DNA of 64,000 bases. Source: Stenotrophomonas sp. UBA2629. Lineage in GTDB: Bacteria > Pseudomonadota > Gammaproteobacteria > Xanthomonadales > Xanthomonadaceae. Below the pieces are notes generated by a model. The model was not told the DNA's origin. It did no database searches and saw only the letters and a program-made list of their open reading frames with translations. Of the stretch, positions 35,255 to 43,604 are shown one piece after another. Each line of letters begins with the position of its first letter. Position 1 is the stretch's first letter. The position numbers and the translations under genes are program-made. The stretch covers positions 1 to 64,000 of the forward strand of contig DEOB01000012.1 of NCBI GenBank assembly GCA_002359895.1, given 5' to 3'.

Positions 35255-36526
35255 TTACAGGTTCTTACGGGCGGGCACCAAGAGGTTGCCGAACAACAGC
35301 CCGGCCACCAGCGCCATCACCACGTTCAAAACCATCAGCAAGGCGGATTCGCCGGCATTCACGTTCTGCTGTTGTGCCAGATTCAATACGCCGCGCAGGC
35401 TGATGCTGCCGGGCACCAGCATGATGATGCCGGGCAAACGGATGATCGCGCCCGGGCGTTGCACCAGCCGGCCAAACAGATTGCCGGCGGCGGTAAGCAG
35501 CATCGCCGCCAGGAAGATACCCGCCGGCCCGCCCCACTGCTGCCCGCCATAACGGGAAATGGCATAACCAGCCAGCGACGCCGCCATCACCCACGGATAA
35601 TCGCGCTTGCTGGCGCGGAACAGCATGGCGAAGGCGAAAGACGCCACCAGCACCGAACCCCATTCCACCCAGTCCGACTGTGGCCGCGATGCCTTGATCA
35701 CCGGTTCCAGGCCAATGACATTGGCGATGGTCACCGCAATCATCGCGCCCACGGTGAGTTTCATGATGGTGGTCAGTGCGCCGGCAAAACGCGCCGTGCC
35801 CGATACCCAATGCTGGCTGGCCAACTCGTTGACGGCATTGGTCAGCGACATACCCGGCAACAGAATCACCAGCGACGCGATGATGGTGGAATTCAGATTC
35901 AATGGGCCAATGAACGAGGCCACCAATACCGCCACAAAACCCGCCAGCAAGGCCGCCAACGCGTCACTGGCCTCCCGTGTGGCCACGCGCCGGTCGGTAT
36001 AGAACAACAGCAGACCAATCAACAGACCGGTGACGCCGGCCGTTGCGATATCCAACCAAGGCAGCCGCCACAGCCCCGCCACACCGGCCGAGCCAAGGGT
36101 AAAGGACAGCAGCATCTGGATCTTGCCGCGCAGGCCCGGGTCTTTATCCAGCTGCCGCAGCGCGGTATGGCCTTGGGCGATGCTCATGCGCGCGGTGGAC
36201 ACCGCATCGGCAATGGCATCAGCCATGGCAAGTTTATGCAGGTCGGTATCGCCCGGCCCCAATCGGATCACGCGGGTGATATCGCTGGAGCCGATGGCCT
36301 GAGTGGGGTCGCTGAAACTCAATATCAAACCAGTGGGGTTTGACCATGGCTCGCAATCCAGATCCAACTGCTGCGCCAAGGCCACCACTGCCGCCTCCAA
36401 GCGCTGCGCGGTGGTGCCATAGCGATGCAGGCGCCCCGCCATTTCCGAAACAAAGGCGACCCGCTGCGCATACGTCGCCCGGTTGGGGGTTGAGACAGCA
36501 GAGGAGGCAAGGGGTTCGACGGACAT
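35255..36526 (-). CDS. ThrE-family threonine/serine exporter
   Basis: A 423-residue membrane protein combining the two ThrE modules. The N-terminal cytosolic part (about 15-150, MAGRLHRYGTTAQRLEAAV) is the hydrolase-like DUF1212 region. About ten transmembrane helices follow in two groups of five. The start at 36526 (MSVEPLASSAVSTPNRATYA) was selected over the much longer open frame, whose upstream part overlaps the divergent permease gene and is not protein-like. ThrE exports L-threonine and L-serine in Corynebacterium; substrate here is inferred from family only. Confidence 0.87.
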   Translation of the reverse strand: MSVEPLASSAVSTPNRATYAQRVAFVSEMAGRLHRYGTTAQRLEAAVVALAQQLDLDCEPWSNPTGLILSFSDPTQAIGSSDITRVIRLGPGDTDLHKLAMADAIADAVSTARMSIAQGHTALRQLDKDPGLRGKIQMLLSFTLGSAGVAGLWRLPWLDIATAGVTGLLIGLLLFYTDRRVATREASDALAALLAGFVAVLVASFIGPLNLNSTIIASLVILLPGMSLTNAVNELASQHWVSGTARFAGALTTIMKLTVGAMIAVTIANVIGLEPVIKASRPQSDWVEWGSVLVASFAFAMLFRASKRDYPWVMAASLAGYAISRYGGQQWGGPAGIFLAAMLLTAAGNLFGRLVQRPGAIIRLPGIIMLVPGSISLRGVLNLAQQQNVNAGESALLMVLNVVMALVAGLLFGNLLVPARKNL

Positions 36527-36610
36527 GGCCGCTAGTATCGCCTGAAGCGGAAGCAATGCATCATCCGCGCTCCACGGATGACAGGTTATTCTCGGCAGCG
36601 GATGCCAAAG

Positions 36611-37723
36611 ATGACAAACACTTCCCCGCCAAGCTGCACGATGGCGCCCGGTACCGAAGGCCAGCTGCGGCTTTCCGGTAGCTGGACGCTTGCCACTGCG
36701 CTCACTGCGGTCAAAGCCTTGGACGGCAATGCCGAGCCGGTTACCGTCATTGATGCACGCGGGATCGACCAGCTCGATTCGGCCGGCGTGCTGTTGTTGC
36801 TGCGCTTTGTGCACAAGGCGGGGCTGGCTGATGACACCTTGTTGTTCCGTCAGGAACATCAGGCGTTGGTCTGCACCATCGAAGAAGTTGCCGATGAGCG
36901 TCCCAAGCCGCAACGCGATTACGGCATCAATGCCGCACTGGAGCGGCTTGGCCGCTCGGTGCTGGCCATCGGCCGCAACATCGTGGTGCTGCTCAATTTC
37001 CTGGGCGAGAACCTGTCCAAGATGGCGCGCCTGGTACGCCAACCGCGGCGTCTGCGGCTGACCGCCACGGTCAACCAGATGGAACAGGTGGGCCTGGATG
37101 CCGTGCCGCTGGTGGCCCTGCTGTCGTACCTGGTAGGCGCGGTGATCGCCTTTCTCGGCTCGACGATCCTGCGCGACTTCGGCGCGGAGATTTATGTGGT
37201 GGAGCTGGTGAACATCGCCTTCCTGCGCGAATTTGCCGTGCTGTTGACCGCCATCGTGTTGGCCGGGCGCACCGCCAGCGCCTTCACGGCGCAGATTGGT
37301 GCGATGAAGGCGCGCGAGGAGATCGACGCCATCCAGACCCTGGGCCTGGACCCGATCGACCTGCTGGTGCTGCCACGCGTGCTCGCGTTGCTGGTGATGC
37401 TGCCGCTGCTGACCTTCATCGCAATGCTGGCCGGCCTGGCGGGCGGCGTCACTGTGGGCGCGTTTGATCTGGAGATTCCACCGCAGATGTATCTGGCGCG
37501 CATGCAGGAAACCATGGAACTGCGGCATTTTCTGGTCGGCCTGTCCAAAGCGCCGGTGTTTGCCTTGATCATCGGCCTGATCGGCTGCCTGGAAGGCCTC
37601 AAAGTCGAAGGCACCGCGCAATCGGTCGGCGAACGCACCACCTCCAGCGTGGTGCAGACCATTTCACTGGTCATCATCCTCGACGCCATGGCGGCGTTGT
37701 GGTTCATGCACATGGATTGGTAA
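36611..37723 (+). CDS. mlaE: MlaE-type ABC transporter permease with N-terminal STAS domain
   Basis: Permease of a phospholipid (Mla/MCE) transport system in the inner membrane. An N-terminal STAS-like domain (about 15-100; VIDARGIDQLDSAGVLLLLRF) resembles MlaB and is fused to the MlaE permease (about 110-370; EIYVVELVNIAFLREFAVLL and the coupling loop AREEIDAIQTLGLDPIDLLV). In E. coli these are separate proteins. Start is uncertain: 36611 is used, with 36578 and 36602 also in frame. It heads a four-gene operon; an AAGGAG at its stop codon serves the next gene. Confidence 0.92.
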   Translation: MTNTSPPSCTMAPGTEGQLRLSGSWTLATALTAVKALDGNAEPVTVIDARGIDQLDSAGVLLLLRFVHKAGLADDTLLFRQEHQALVCTIEEVADERPKPQRDYGINAALERLGRSVLAIGRNIVVLLNFLGENLSKMARLVRQPRRLRLTATVNQMEQVGLDAVPLVALLSYLVGAVIAFLGSTILRDFGAEIYVVELVNIAFLREFAVLLTAIVLAGRTASAFTAQIGAMKAREEIDAIQTLGLDPIDLLVLPRVLALLVMLPLLTFIAMLAGLAGGVTVGAFDLEIPPQMYLARMQETMELRHFLVGLSKAPVFALIIGLIGCLEGLKVEGTAQSVGERTTSSVVQTISLVIILDAMAALWFMHMDW

Positions 37724-37738
37724 GGAGCGCACCTGTCG

Positions 37739-38554
37739 ATGATGGCAATCCCCTCCAGCAACCCCGAGAACAACGCCACCGACCTGGCCATCCAGGTGCG
37801 CGGGCTGGTCAATCGCTTCGGTAGCCAGGTGGTGCATGAAGATCTGGACCTGGACGTGCGACGCGGTGAAATCCTCGGCGTTGTGGGCGGCTCGGGCACC
37901 GGCAAATCGGTGTTGATGCGCTCCATCCTGGGCCTGCGCAAACCCGATGCCGGGCAGATGGAAGTGCTGGGCATCGACGCGCGCTCGGACAACCCCGCCG
38001 ACCGGTTGCAGATTGAACGCCACACCGGCGTGTTGTTTCAGGATGGCGCCCTGTTCTCTTCGCTCACCGTCGGCGAAAACGTGCAGGTGCCGCTCAAGGA
38101 GCACCACCCGGAGCTCGAAGAACGCTGGCACTACGAGCTGGCACTGTTGAAGGTGAAGCTGGCCGGCCTGCCGGCAGACGCCATCAACAAGCTGCCCTCG
38201 CAGTTGTCCGGCGGCATGCGCAAACGCGCCGGCCTGGCCCGCGCACTCGCGCTGGACCCGCCGTTGTTATTTTTGGACGAACCCACTGCCGGCCTGGACC
38301 CCATCGGCGCGGCGGCGTTCGACCACCTCATCAAAACCCTGCAGGAAGCATTGGGCTTGACTGTTTTTCTCATCACCCACGATCTGGACACGCTTTACGC
38401 AATCTGTGACCGGGTGGCGGTATTGGCCGACCGCAAGGTCGTGGCCTGCGCGCCGCTGCCGGAGATCGAACAACTCGACCACCCGTGGATACGTGAATAC
38501 TTCCACGGCCCCCGTGCCCGCGCCGCGCGCGGCATCCAGTCCGAGACCGCCTGA
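37739..38554 (+). CDS. mlaF: MlaF-type ABC transporter ATPase
   Basis: A 271-residue cytosolic ATPase that powers the MCE lipid transporter. Walker A GGSGTGKS lies at 50-57, the Q-loop at VLFQDGALFSSLTV, the signature at LSGGMRKRAG and Walker B at LLFLDEPTAGLDP, followed by the H-loop ITHDLDTL. The GGMRKRAGLARAL version is characteristic of the MlaF/Mkl class. The ATGATG start is preceded by AAGGAG. It is 15 nt after the permease gene and 2 nt before the MCE gene. Confidence 0.95.
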   Translation: MMAIPSSNPENNATDLAIQVRGLVNRFGSQVVHEDLDLDVRRGEILGVVGGSGTGKSVLMRSILGLRKPDAGQMEVLGIDARSDNPADRLQIERHTGVLFQDGALFSSLTVGENVQVPLKEHHPELEERWHYELALLKVKLAGLPADAINKLPSQLSGGMRKRAGLARALALDPPLLFLDEPTAGLDPIGAAAFDHLIKTLQEALGLTVFLITHDLDTLYAICDRVAVLADRKVVACAPLPEIEQLDHPWIREYFHGPRARAARGIQSETA

Positions 38555-38556
38555 CC

Positions 38557-39483
38557 ATGGAAACCAAAGCCAATTACGTCCTGATCGGCGCCTTCACCCT
38601 CATCGCAGCAATTGCCTTGCTGGTGTTCGGCCTGTGGGCGGCAAAGTACTCCTCCGACCGCACCTGGCAGAACTACCAGGTGGTGTTCAACGAAGCGGTC
38701 ACCGGCCTGTCGGTGGGCAGCCCGGTGCAGTACAACGGCATCGCGGTGGGCTCCATCACCGAGTTGACCCTCGCACCGGATGACCCGCGCAAAGTCATCG
38801 CCAAGCTGCGCTTGAATTCGACCACGCCGGTGAAAACCGACACCCGCGCCAAACTGGCCATCACCAGCCTCACCGGCCCGTCGATCATCCAGCTCAGCGG
38901 CGGCACGCCCCAATCGCCGGCATTGCTCGCCAGCAGCCGCGACCCCATCCCCACCATCGCCACCAGCCCCTCGGCACTGCAGAACATCACCGACGTGGCC
39001 AATCGGGTGGTCGAGCGCATGGACGAGCTGCTCAGCGACAAGAACGTGGACCGTATCTCGAACACGCTGGCCCATCTGGAAACCATCAGCGGTGGTTTGG
39101 CCGACCGCGATGCCGGCACGCAGGCCTTGCTGGTGGAGGCACGCGACGCCGCGCGCAACCTCAACACCACCCTCAACACCGCCAACGGCGCCATCGCGCA
39201 TCTGGACCAGAACGTGCTGCGGCAGTTGCCCGCCACCCTGGACAAGCTCGATACAAGCCTTGGCAAACTCGATTCTGCGGCAGGCAATGCCGACGCCATC
39301 CTTGGCGAGAACCGTGCAGCCATCAACAGTTTCGCCAATGACGGCCTGGCTCAACTCGGACCGACCCTGACCGAACTGCGCGGTTTGATCCGCGACCTGC
39401 GCCGCGTCAGCGACCGGCTGGAGAACAACCCGGCCCGTTATCTGCTCGGCCGCGATGCACCGAAGGAGTTTGAGCCCAAATGA
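38557..39483 (+). CDS. mlaD: MCE-family (MlaD-like) substrate-binding protein
   Basis: A 308-residue protein anchored by one N-terminal helix (YVLIGAFTLIAAIALLVFGL, about 6-28), then a single MCE domain (about 38-115; FNEAVTGLSVGSPVQYNGIA) and a long helical C-terminus (about 150-300). It forms a periplasmic ring that carries phospholipid between membranes. The helical extension is longer than E. coli MlaD's and more like PqiB/Mce-type proteins that reach across the periplasm. It overlaps the next gene by 4 nt. Confidence 0.93.
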   Translation: METKANYVLIGAFTLIAAIALLVFGLWAAKYSSDRTWQNYQVVFNEAVTGLSVGSPVQYNGIAVGSITELTLAPDDPRKVIAKLRLNSTTPVKTDTRAKLAITSLTGPSIIQLSGGTPQSPALLASSRDPIPTIATSPSALQNITDVANRVVERMDELLSDKNVDRISNTLAHLETISGGLADRDAGTQALLVEARDAARNLNTTLNTANGAIAHLDQNVLRQLPATLDKLDTSLGKLDSAAGNADAILGENRAAINSFANDGLAQLGPTLTELRGLIRDLRRVSDRLENNPARYLLGRDAPKEFEPK

Positions 39484-40136
39484 AGCGCGCCCTGTTGATC
39501 AAACTGCTGGCCCCCATCGGCCTGTTGGTACTCTCTGGCTGCTCTGTCCTGGCTGGCGGCGACCGTCAGTCAACCACCATCTATGCGCCGCAGGTGCGTG
39601 TCACCAGCGACCCCGCATGGCCGCAGGTGGATTGGCAGCTGGCCATCGCCAAGCCCAGCGCCGCGCGGCTGGTGGACAGCCCACGCATCAACGTGCGCCC
39701 GACACCGGGCGAGCTTGAGGTGTATCGCGGCGCCACCTGGTCGCAGCCGGCCACCGACATGCTGGAAGACACCCTGCTGCGCGGTTTCGAGGACTCCGGC
39801 CGGATCAGCGCCGTGGCCCGCATCGCCACCGGCATCCGCTCGGACTACAAGTTGACCACCGACCTGCGCCGGTTCGAGGCCGACTATCGTGGCAGCGACG
39901 TACCGGCGGCCACCATCGAACTCAACGCCAAGCTTATCCACAGCATCGACCAGCGCGTGGTGGCCTCACGTACGTTTCTGGTCGTCGAACCGGCAAGCTC
40001 CACCGAGCTACCGCACGTCGCAAAGGCCTTTGAAGTCGCGCTGGACAAGGTTTCAACCGAGTTGATCGGCTGGACGTTGGTCAGCGGTCAGCAGGACAAC
40101 CATCCGCACGTTGGCCTGAAATCCAGCGGAAAGTAA
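39480..40136 (+). CDS. ABC-type transport auxiliary lipoprotein (PqiC-like)
   Basis: A 218-residue lipoprotein with signal MKRALLIKLLAPIGLLVLSGC (lipobox LSGC). The body (STTIYAPQVRVTSDPAWPQV onward) matches the ABC_trans_aux/PqiC domain found with MCE systems, probably at the inner face of the outer membrane. Translationally coupled to the MCE gene by ATGA overlap. It takes the place of the MlaC/MlaA components, which are not in this operon. Its last 56 nt overlap the convergent alkB-like gene. Confidence 0.9.
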   Translation: MKRALLIKLLAPIGLLVLSGCSVLAGGDRQSTTIYAPQVRVTSDPAWPQVDWQLAIAKPSAARLVDSPRINVRPTPGELEVYRGATWSQPATDMLEDTLLRGFEDSGRISAVARIATGIRSDYKLTTDLRRFEADYRGSDVPAATIELNAKLIHSIDQRVVASRTFLVVEPASSTELPHVAKAFEVALDKVSTELIGWTLVSGQQDNHPHVGLKSSGK

Positions 40137-40695
40137 GGTTGATACGCTCGCCCACCGGGCGGGCCGTCTTCGGCAGAGCGTGCTGATAGAAGCGCTGCGT
40201 ATCGCCGGCCATCACCAGCAGGTCGCCGTGGGCGAGTTCAAACCCGCACTTGGCCGAATGATCATCACGGCGCCGCAGCACAAAGCGCCGCGATGCTCCC
40301 AAGCTCAAAGACGCGATCACCGGTCGCTGCCCCAATTCCGGCTCGTCATCGCTATGCCAGCCCATGCTGTCACTGCCGCTGCGGTAACGGTTGATCAGCA
40401 CACTGTTGAAGGGCGCCGCACAGGCTTGCTGCAGCCGCTCGCTTAACTCCTGTACCGCCGGCGCCCATGGATGCGGAGCGAAATCCGCACCCGAATAGCG
40501 GTAGTGAGCCTCGGCATCCCCCATCCAGCAGCTCAAACGGGGCGAATTCACCCAGCGGCCAAACATGCGGATGCGATGAACCTCCCAAGGCACGGATTCC
40601 TGCAACGCCTGCAGCAAAGCGTCTGCCTCGGCAGATAGCAACCAGCCGTGAAAGTGGCTGACGCTGGCGTCGGGAAGATCGTTAGGGAACAGCAT
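40081..40695 (-). CDS. AlkB-like 2-oxoglutarate/Fe(II) dioxygenase
   Basis: A 204-residue dioxygenase that would repair alkylated bases by oxidative demethylation. The iron triad is His114 and Asp116 (MGWHSDDE) plus His172 (YQHALPKT); Arg184 and Arg190 (RINLTFR) bind 2-oxoglutarate. The NRYRSGSDSMGWHSD segment is typical of the bacterial group close to eukaryotic ALKBH2/3. The start at 40695 (MLFPNDLP) is preferred; an ATG seven codons earlier is possible. The 3' end overlaps the convergent lipoprotein gene by 56 nt. Confidence 0.93.
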   Translation of the reverse strand: MLFPNDLPDASVSHFHGWLLSAEADALLQALQESVPWEVHRIRMFGRWVNSPRLSCWMGDAEAHYRYSGADFAPHPWAPAVQELSERLQQACAAPFNSVLINRYRSGSDSMGWHSDDEPELGQRPVIASLSLGASRRFVLRRRDDHSAKCGFELAHGDLLVMAGDTQRFYQHALPKTARPVGERINLTFRWISGQRADGCPADR

Positions 40696-40705
40696 GGTGG
40701 TGACC

Positions 40706-40729
40706 AAGGGCGGCATTACCGCCCTTTTT
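40706..40729 (+). terminator. Plus-strand terminator beyond the alkB-like gene
   Basis: Stem AAGGGCGG / CCGCCCTT with a CATTA loop and TTTTT on the plus strand. No plus-strand gene ends here, so it may stop mla-operon transcripts that read antisense through the alkB-like gene. On the minus strand it has only a weak U-run after scoB. Confidence 0.5.
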
Positions 40730-40738
40730 GTAGCTCAC

Positions 40739-41371
40739 TCATGCGTGCCGGAACGACACGCCGGTCTTTTCCTTCAACTCGTCATCGCTGACACCCGGTG
40801 CAGCCTCAACCAGCACCAGCCCGTCATCAGTGATATCGAACACGGCCAGGTCGGTGATGATGCGGTCGACCACGCCCACGCCGGTCAGCGGCAGCGTACA
40901 TTCCGGCAGAATCTTGTGCTCGCCGTTCTTGGCGGTGTGCTCCATCAGCACCACCACGCGCTGCACACCGGCCACCAGGTCCATCGCACCGCCCATGCCT
41001 TTGACCATCTTGCCGGGCACCATCCAGTTGGCCAGGTCGCCCTTGGCGGTGACCTGCATGGCACCGAGGATGGCCAAGTTGATGTGGCCGCCACGGATCA
41101 TCGCGAACGAATCGTGGCTGCCGAAATAGCTGGCACCAGCACGCGCGGTGACGGTTTGCTTGCCAGCGTTGATCAGATCGGCATCCACTTCGCTGTCGGT
41201 CGGGAACGGGCCGATGCCGAGCAGGCCGTTTTCGGACTGCAGCCACACGTCCACACCTTCGGGAATGTGGTTGGCTACCAGCGTCGGCAGGCCGATGCCC
41301 AGGTTCACATAGGCGCCGTCGGTCAATTCGCGGGCAGCGCGCGCGGCCATTTCATCACGGGTCCAGGCCAT
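40739..41371 (-). CDS. scoB: 3-oxoacid CoA-transferase subunit B
   Basis: A 210-residue beta subunit of succinyl-CoA:3-ketoacid CoA-transferase, which moves CoA between succinyl-CoA and acetoacetate. It has the family motifs VNLGIGLPTLV and the catalytic glutamate context SENGLLGIGPFP. Paired with scoA 1 nt upstream. In Xanthomonas the pair is often called lpsJ/lpsI because of its position next to xanA, but the sequence shows a CoA-transferase, not an LPS enzyme. Confidence 0.94.
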   Translation of the reverse strand: MAWTRDEMAARAARELTDGAYVNLGIGLPTLVANHIPEGVDVWLQSENGLLGIGPFPTDSEVDADLINAGKQTVTARAGASYFGSHDSFAMIRGGHINLAILGAMQVTAKGDLANWMVPGKMVKGMGGAMDLVAGVQRVVVLMEHTAKNGEHKILPECTLPLTGVGVVDRIITDLAVFDITDDGLVLVEAAPGVSDDELKEKTGVSFRHA

Positions 41372-41372
41372 T

Positions 41373-42107
41373 TCAGTTCCCCTCCTGACGCACGGTGCGC
41401 TGTTCGATGCGCTTCTCCGGCGTTGCGTTCAATACGATGCGGTCCACATAGATGCCCGGCAGATGCACCTGGTCCGGGTCGATGGCGCCCAGCGCCACAA
41501 TCTCTTCGACCTCCACCACGCAGACCTTGCCCGCCATCGCGCAGGCCGGGTTGAAGTTACGTGCGGTCTTACGGAACAGCAGGTTGCCAGCGGTATCGGC
41601 CTTCCATGCTTTGACCAGCGAGACATCGGCCTTGAGCGCGGTTTCCAGCACGTAGTGCTTGCCGTCGATCTCTCGGGTTTCCTTGCCCTCTGCCACGATC
41701 GTGCCGTAGCCGGTGGCGGTGAAGAACGCCGGGATACCGGCGCCCCCGGCGCGCAGGCGCTCGGCCAGCGTGCCCTGCGGGTTGAATTCCAGTTCCAGCT
41801 CGCCGGCCAGGTATTGCCGCTCGAACTCTTTGTTTTCGCCCACATAGGACGAGATCATCTTCTTGATCTGGCGGGTTTCCAGCAGCTGGCCCAGGCCAAA
41901 GCCATCCACACCGGCATTGTTGGAGATGGCTGTCAGGCCCTTGACCCCGCTGTCGCGCAGCGCAGCAATCAATGCTTCGGGGATGCCGCACAGGCCAAAA
42001 CCACCTACGGCAAGGGTTTGGCCATCGGCCACGATGCCGGCCAACGCCTGCGCCGCGCTGGCAAAGACCTTGCCGCGTTGCCCGGCCGGGATTGAGAGAT
42101 CGCTCAT
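41373..42107 (-). CDS. scoA: 3-oxoacid CoA-transferase subunit A
   Basis: A 244-residue alpha subunit. The start at 42107 (MSDLSIPAGQRGKVFASAAQ) has GTGAAGCG upstream; ten extra codons are open before it. The glycine-rich GGFGLCGIPEALIAALRD CoA-binding loop and EFNPQGTLAERLRAGGAGIP are the family signatures. It forms a heterodimer with ScoB and is transcribed divergently from xanA. It may serve acetoacetate or polyhydroxybutyrate turnover. Confidence 0.94.
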   Translation of the reverse strand: MSDLSIPAGQRGKVFASAAQALAGIVADGQTLAVGGFGLCGIPEALIAALRDSGVKGLTAISNNAGVDGFGLGQLLETRQIKKMISSYVGENKEFERQYLAGELELEFNPQGTLAERLRAGGAGIPAFFTATGYGTIVAEGKETREIDGKHYVLETALKADVSLVKAWKADTAGNLLFRKTARNFNPACAMAGKVCVVEVEEIVALGAIDPDQVHLPGIYVDRIVLNATPEKRIEQRTVRQEGN

Positions 42108-42249
42108 CGCTTCACGCCCACAGTTGTAATGATTCACGCATTCTAGCCATTGTCCGTGGCAAGCCGCCTTGGACGTTCGTCCAGTCCACAGACAGCTTGC
42201 TACCCAATAGCCGACTAAACTAGGCGTCTTTCACCAGCAGGACGCTTGC

Positions 42250-43596
42250 ATGCCCCTTCCCGCCTTCAAGGCTTATGACATCCGTGGCCGCGTGCCCGGC
42301 GAACTCAACGAAGACATGGCCCACAAGATCGGCAAAGCGCTTGCGGCTCAGCTTGACGCCGGCCCGGTCGTACTGGGCCACGACGTCCGCCTGACCAGCC
42401 CGGGCCTGCAGGATGCGCTTGCCGCTGGCCTGCGCGGCGAAGGTCGCCAGGTGATCGACATCGGCCTGTGCGGCACCGAGGAGGTCTACTTCCAGACCGG
42501 CCATCTGCAGGCTGCCGGTGGTGTGATGGTCACCGCCAGCCACAACCCGATGGATTACAACGGCATGAAGCTGGTGCGCGAACAGGCCAAGCCGATCAGT
42601 TCGGACACCGGCCTGTTTGCCATTTCCGATGCTGTAGCCGCCGACGACTCGCAGCCCCAGCCCGCGCGTGCGGACCAGGTTGCCGAGCACGACAAGAGTG
42701 CTTACATCCAGCACCTGCTCAGCTATGTGGATGTGCCCGCATTGAAGCCGCTGAAGCTGGTGGTCAACGCTGGCAATGGCGGCGCAGGCTCCATCATCGA
42801 CCTGCTCGCGCCGCACCTGCCGTTTGAGTTCGTGCGCATCTGCCATGAGCCCGATGGCAACTTCCCCAACGGCATCCCCAATCCGCTGCTGCCGGAAAAC
42901 CGCGCGGCCACGGCCAATGCGGTGCGCGAGCACAACGCGGATTTCGGCATTGCCTGGGACGGTGATTTCGACCGCTGCTTCTTCTTCGACCACGAAGGCA
43001 ACTTCATCGAAGGCTATTACCTGGTCGGCCTGCTGGCACAGGCCATTTTGTCGCGTAATCCGGGCGGCAAGATCGTCCACGACCCGCGACTGACCTGGAA
43101 TACGGTGGAGATGGTTGAAGCCGCCGGCGGCGTTCCGGTGCTGTGCAAGAGCGGCCATGCCTTCATCAAGGAAAAGATGCGTGCCGAGAACGCTGTCTAC
43201 GGCGGCGAGATGAGCGCACATCATTACTTCCGCGAGTTCGCCTATGCCGACTCGGGCATGATTCCGTGGCTGCTGATCGGCGCACTGGTTTCCAGCAGCG
43301 GCAAGTCGCTTGCCGCGTTGGTTGAAGACCGCATTGCGCGCTTCCCGTGCAGTGGCGAAATCAACTTCAAGGTCAGCGATGCAAAGGCGGCTGTCGAACG
43401 CGTCATGGCGCACTTCGCCGCGCAGTCGCCGTCACTGGATCACACTGACGGCATCAGCGCCGATTTCGGCCAATGGCGCTTCAACCTGCGCAGTTCCAAC
43501 ACCGAGCCGCTGCTGCGCTTGAATGTGGAAACCCGAGGCGACGCTGCGTTACTGGCTGAGCGTACCCGCGAAATTTCTGACCTGATCTCTGCCTGA
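42250..43596 (+). CDS. xanA: Phosphomannomutase / phosphoglucomutase
   Basis: A 448-residue alpha-D-phosphohexomutase interconverting Glc-6-P/Glc-1-P and Man-6-P/Man-1-P. The phosphoserine is Ser97 (TASHNPMDYNGMK), the Mg-binding loop is DGDFDRCFF with Asp237, Asp239 and Asp241, the sugar loop is GGEMSAHHYF, and the phosphate loop near the C-terminus is RSSNTEPLLR. It supplies Glc-1-P for dTDP- and UDP-sugars and Man-1-P for GDP-mannose used in LPS and exopolysaccharide. In Stenotrophomonas the orthologue is also called spgM. xanB starts 8 nt later. Confidence 0.97.
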   Translation: MPLPAFKAYDIRGRVPGELNEDMAHKIGKALAAQLDAGPVVLGHDVRLTSPGLQDALAAGLRGEGRQVIDIGLCGTEEVYFQTGHLQAAGGVMVTASHNPMDYNGMKLVREQAKPISSDTGLFAISDAVAADDSQPQPARADQVAEHDKSAYIQHLLSYVDVPALKPLKLVVNAGNGGAGSIIDLLAPHLPFEFVRICHEPDGNFPNGIPNPLLPENRAATANAVREHNADFGIAWDGDFDRCFFFDHEGNFIEGYYLVGLLAQAILSRNPGGKIVHDPRLTWNTVEMVEAAGGVPVLCKSGHAFIKEKMRAENAVYGGEMSAHHYFREFAYADSGMIPWLLIGALVSSSGKSLAALVEDRIARFPCSGEINFKVSDAKAAVERVMAHFAAQSPSLDHTDGISADFGQWRFNLRSSNTEPLLRLNVETRGDAALLAERTREISDLISA

Positions 43597-43604
43597 GGAA
43601 TGTC

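Noticed and set aside
35255..37621. Very long minus-strand open frame (788 codons) covering the exporter and the divergent permease region
   Set aside because: Only the part from 36526 downward is protein-like (ThrE family). The rest is antisense to the mlaE-like gene, which has clear family motifs.
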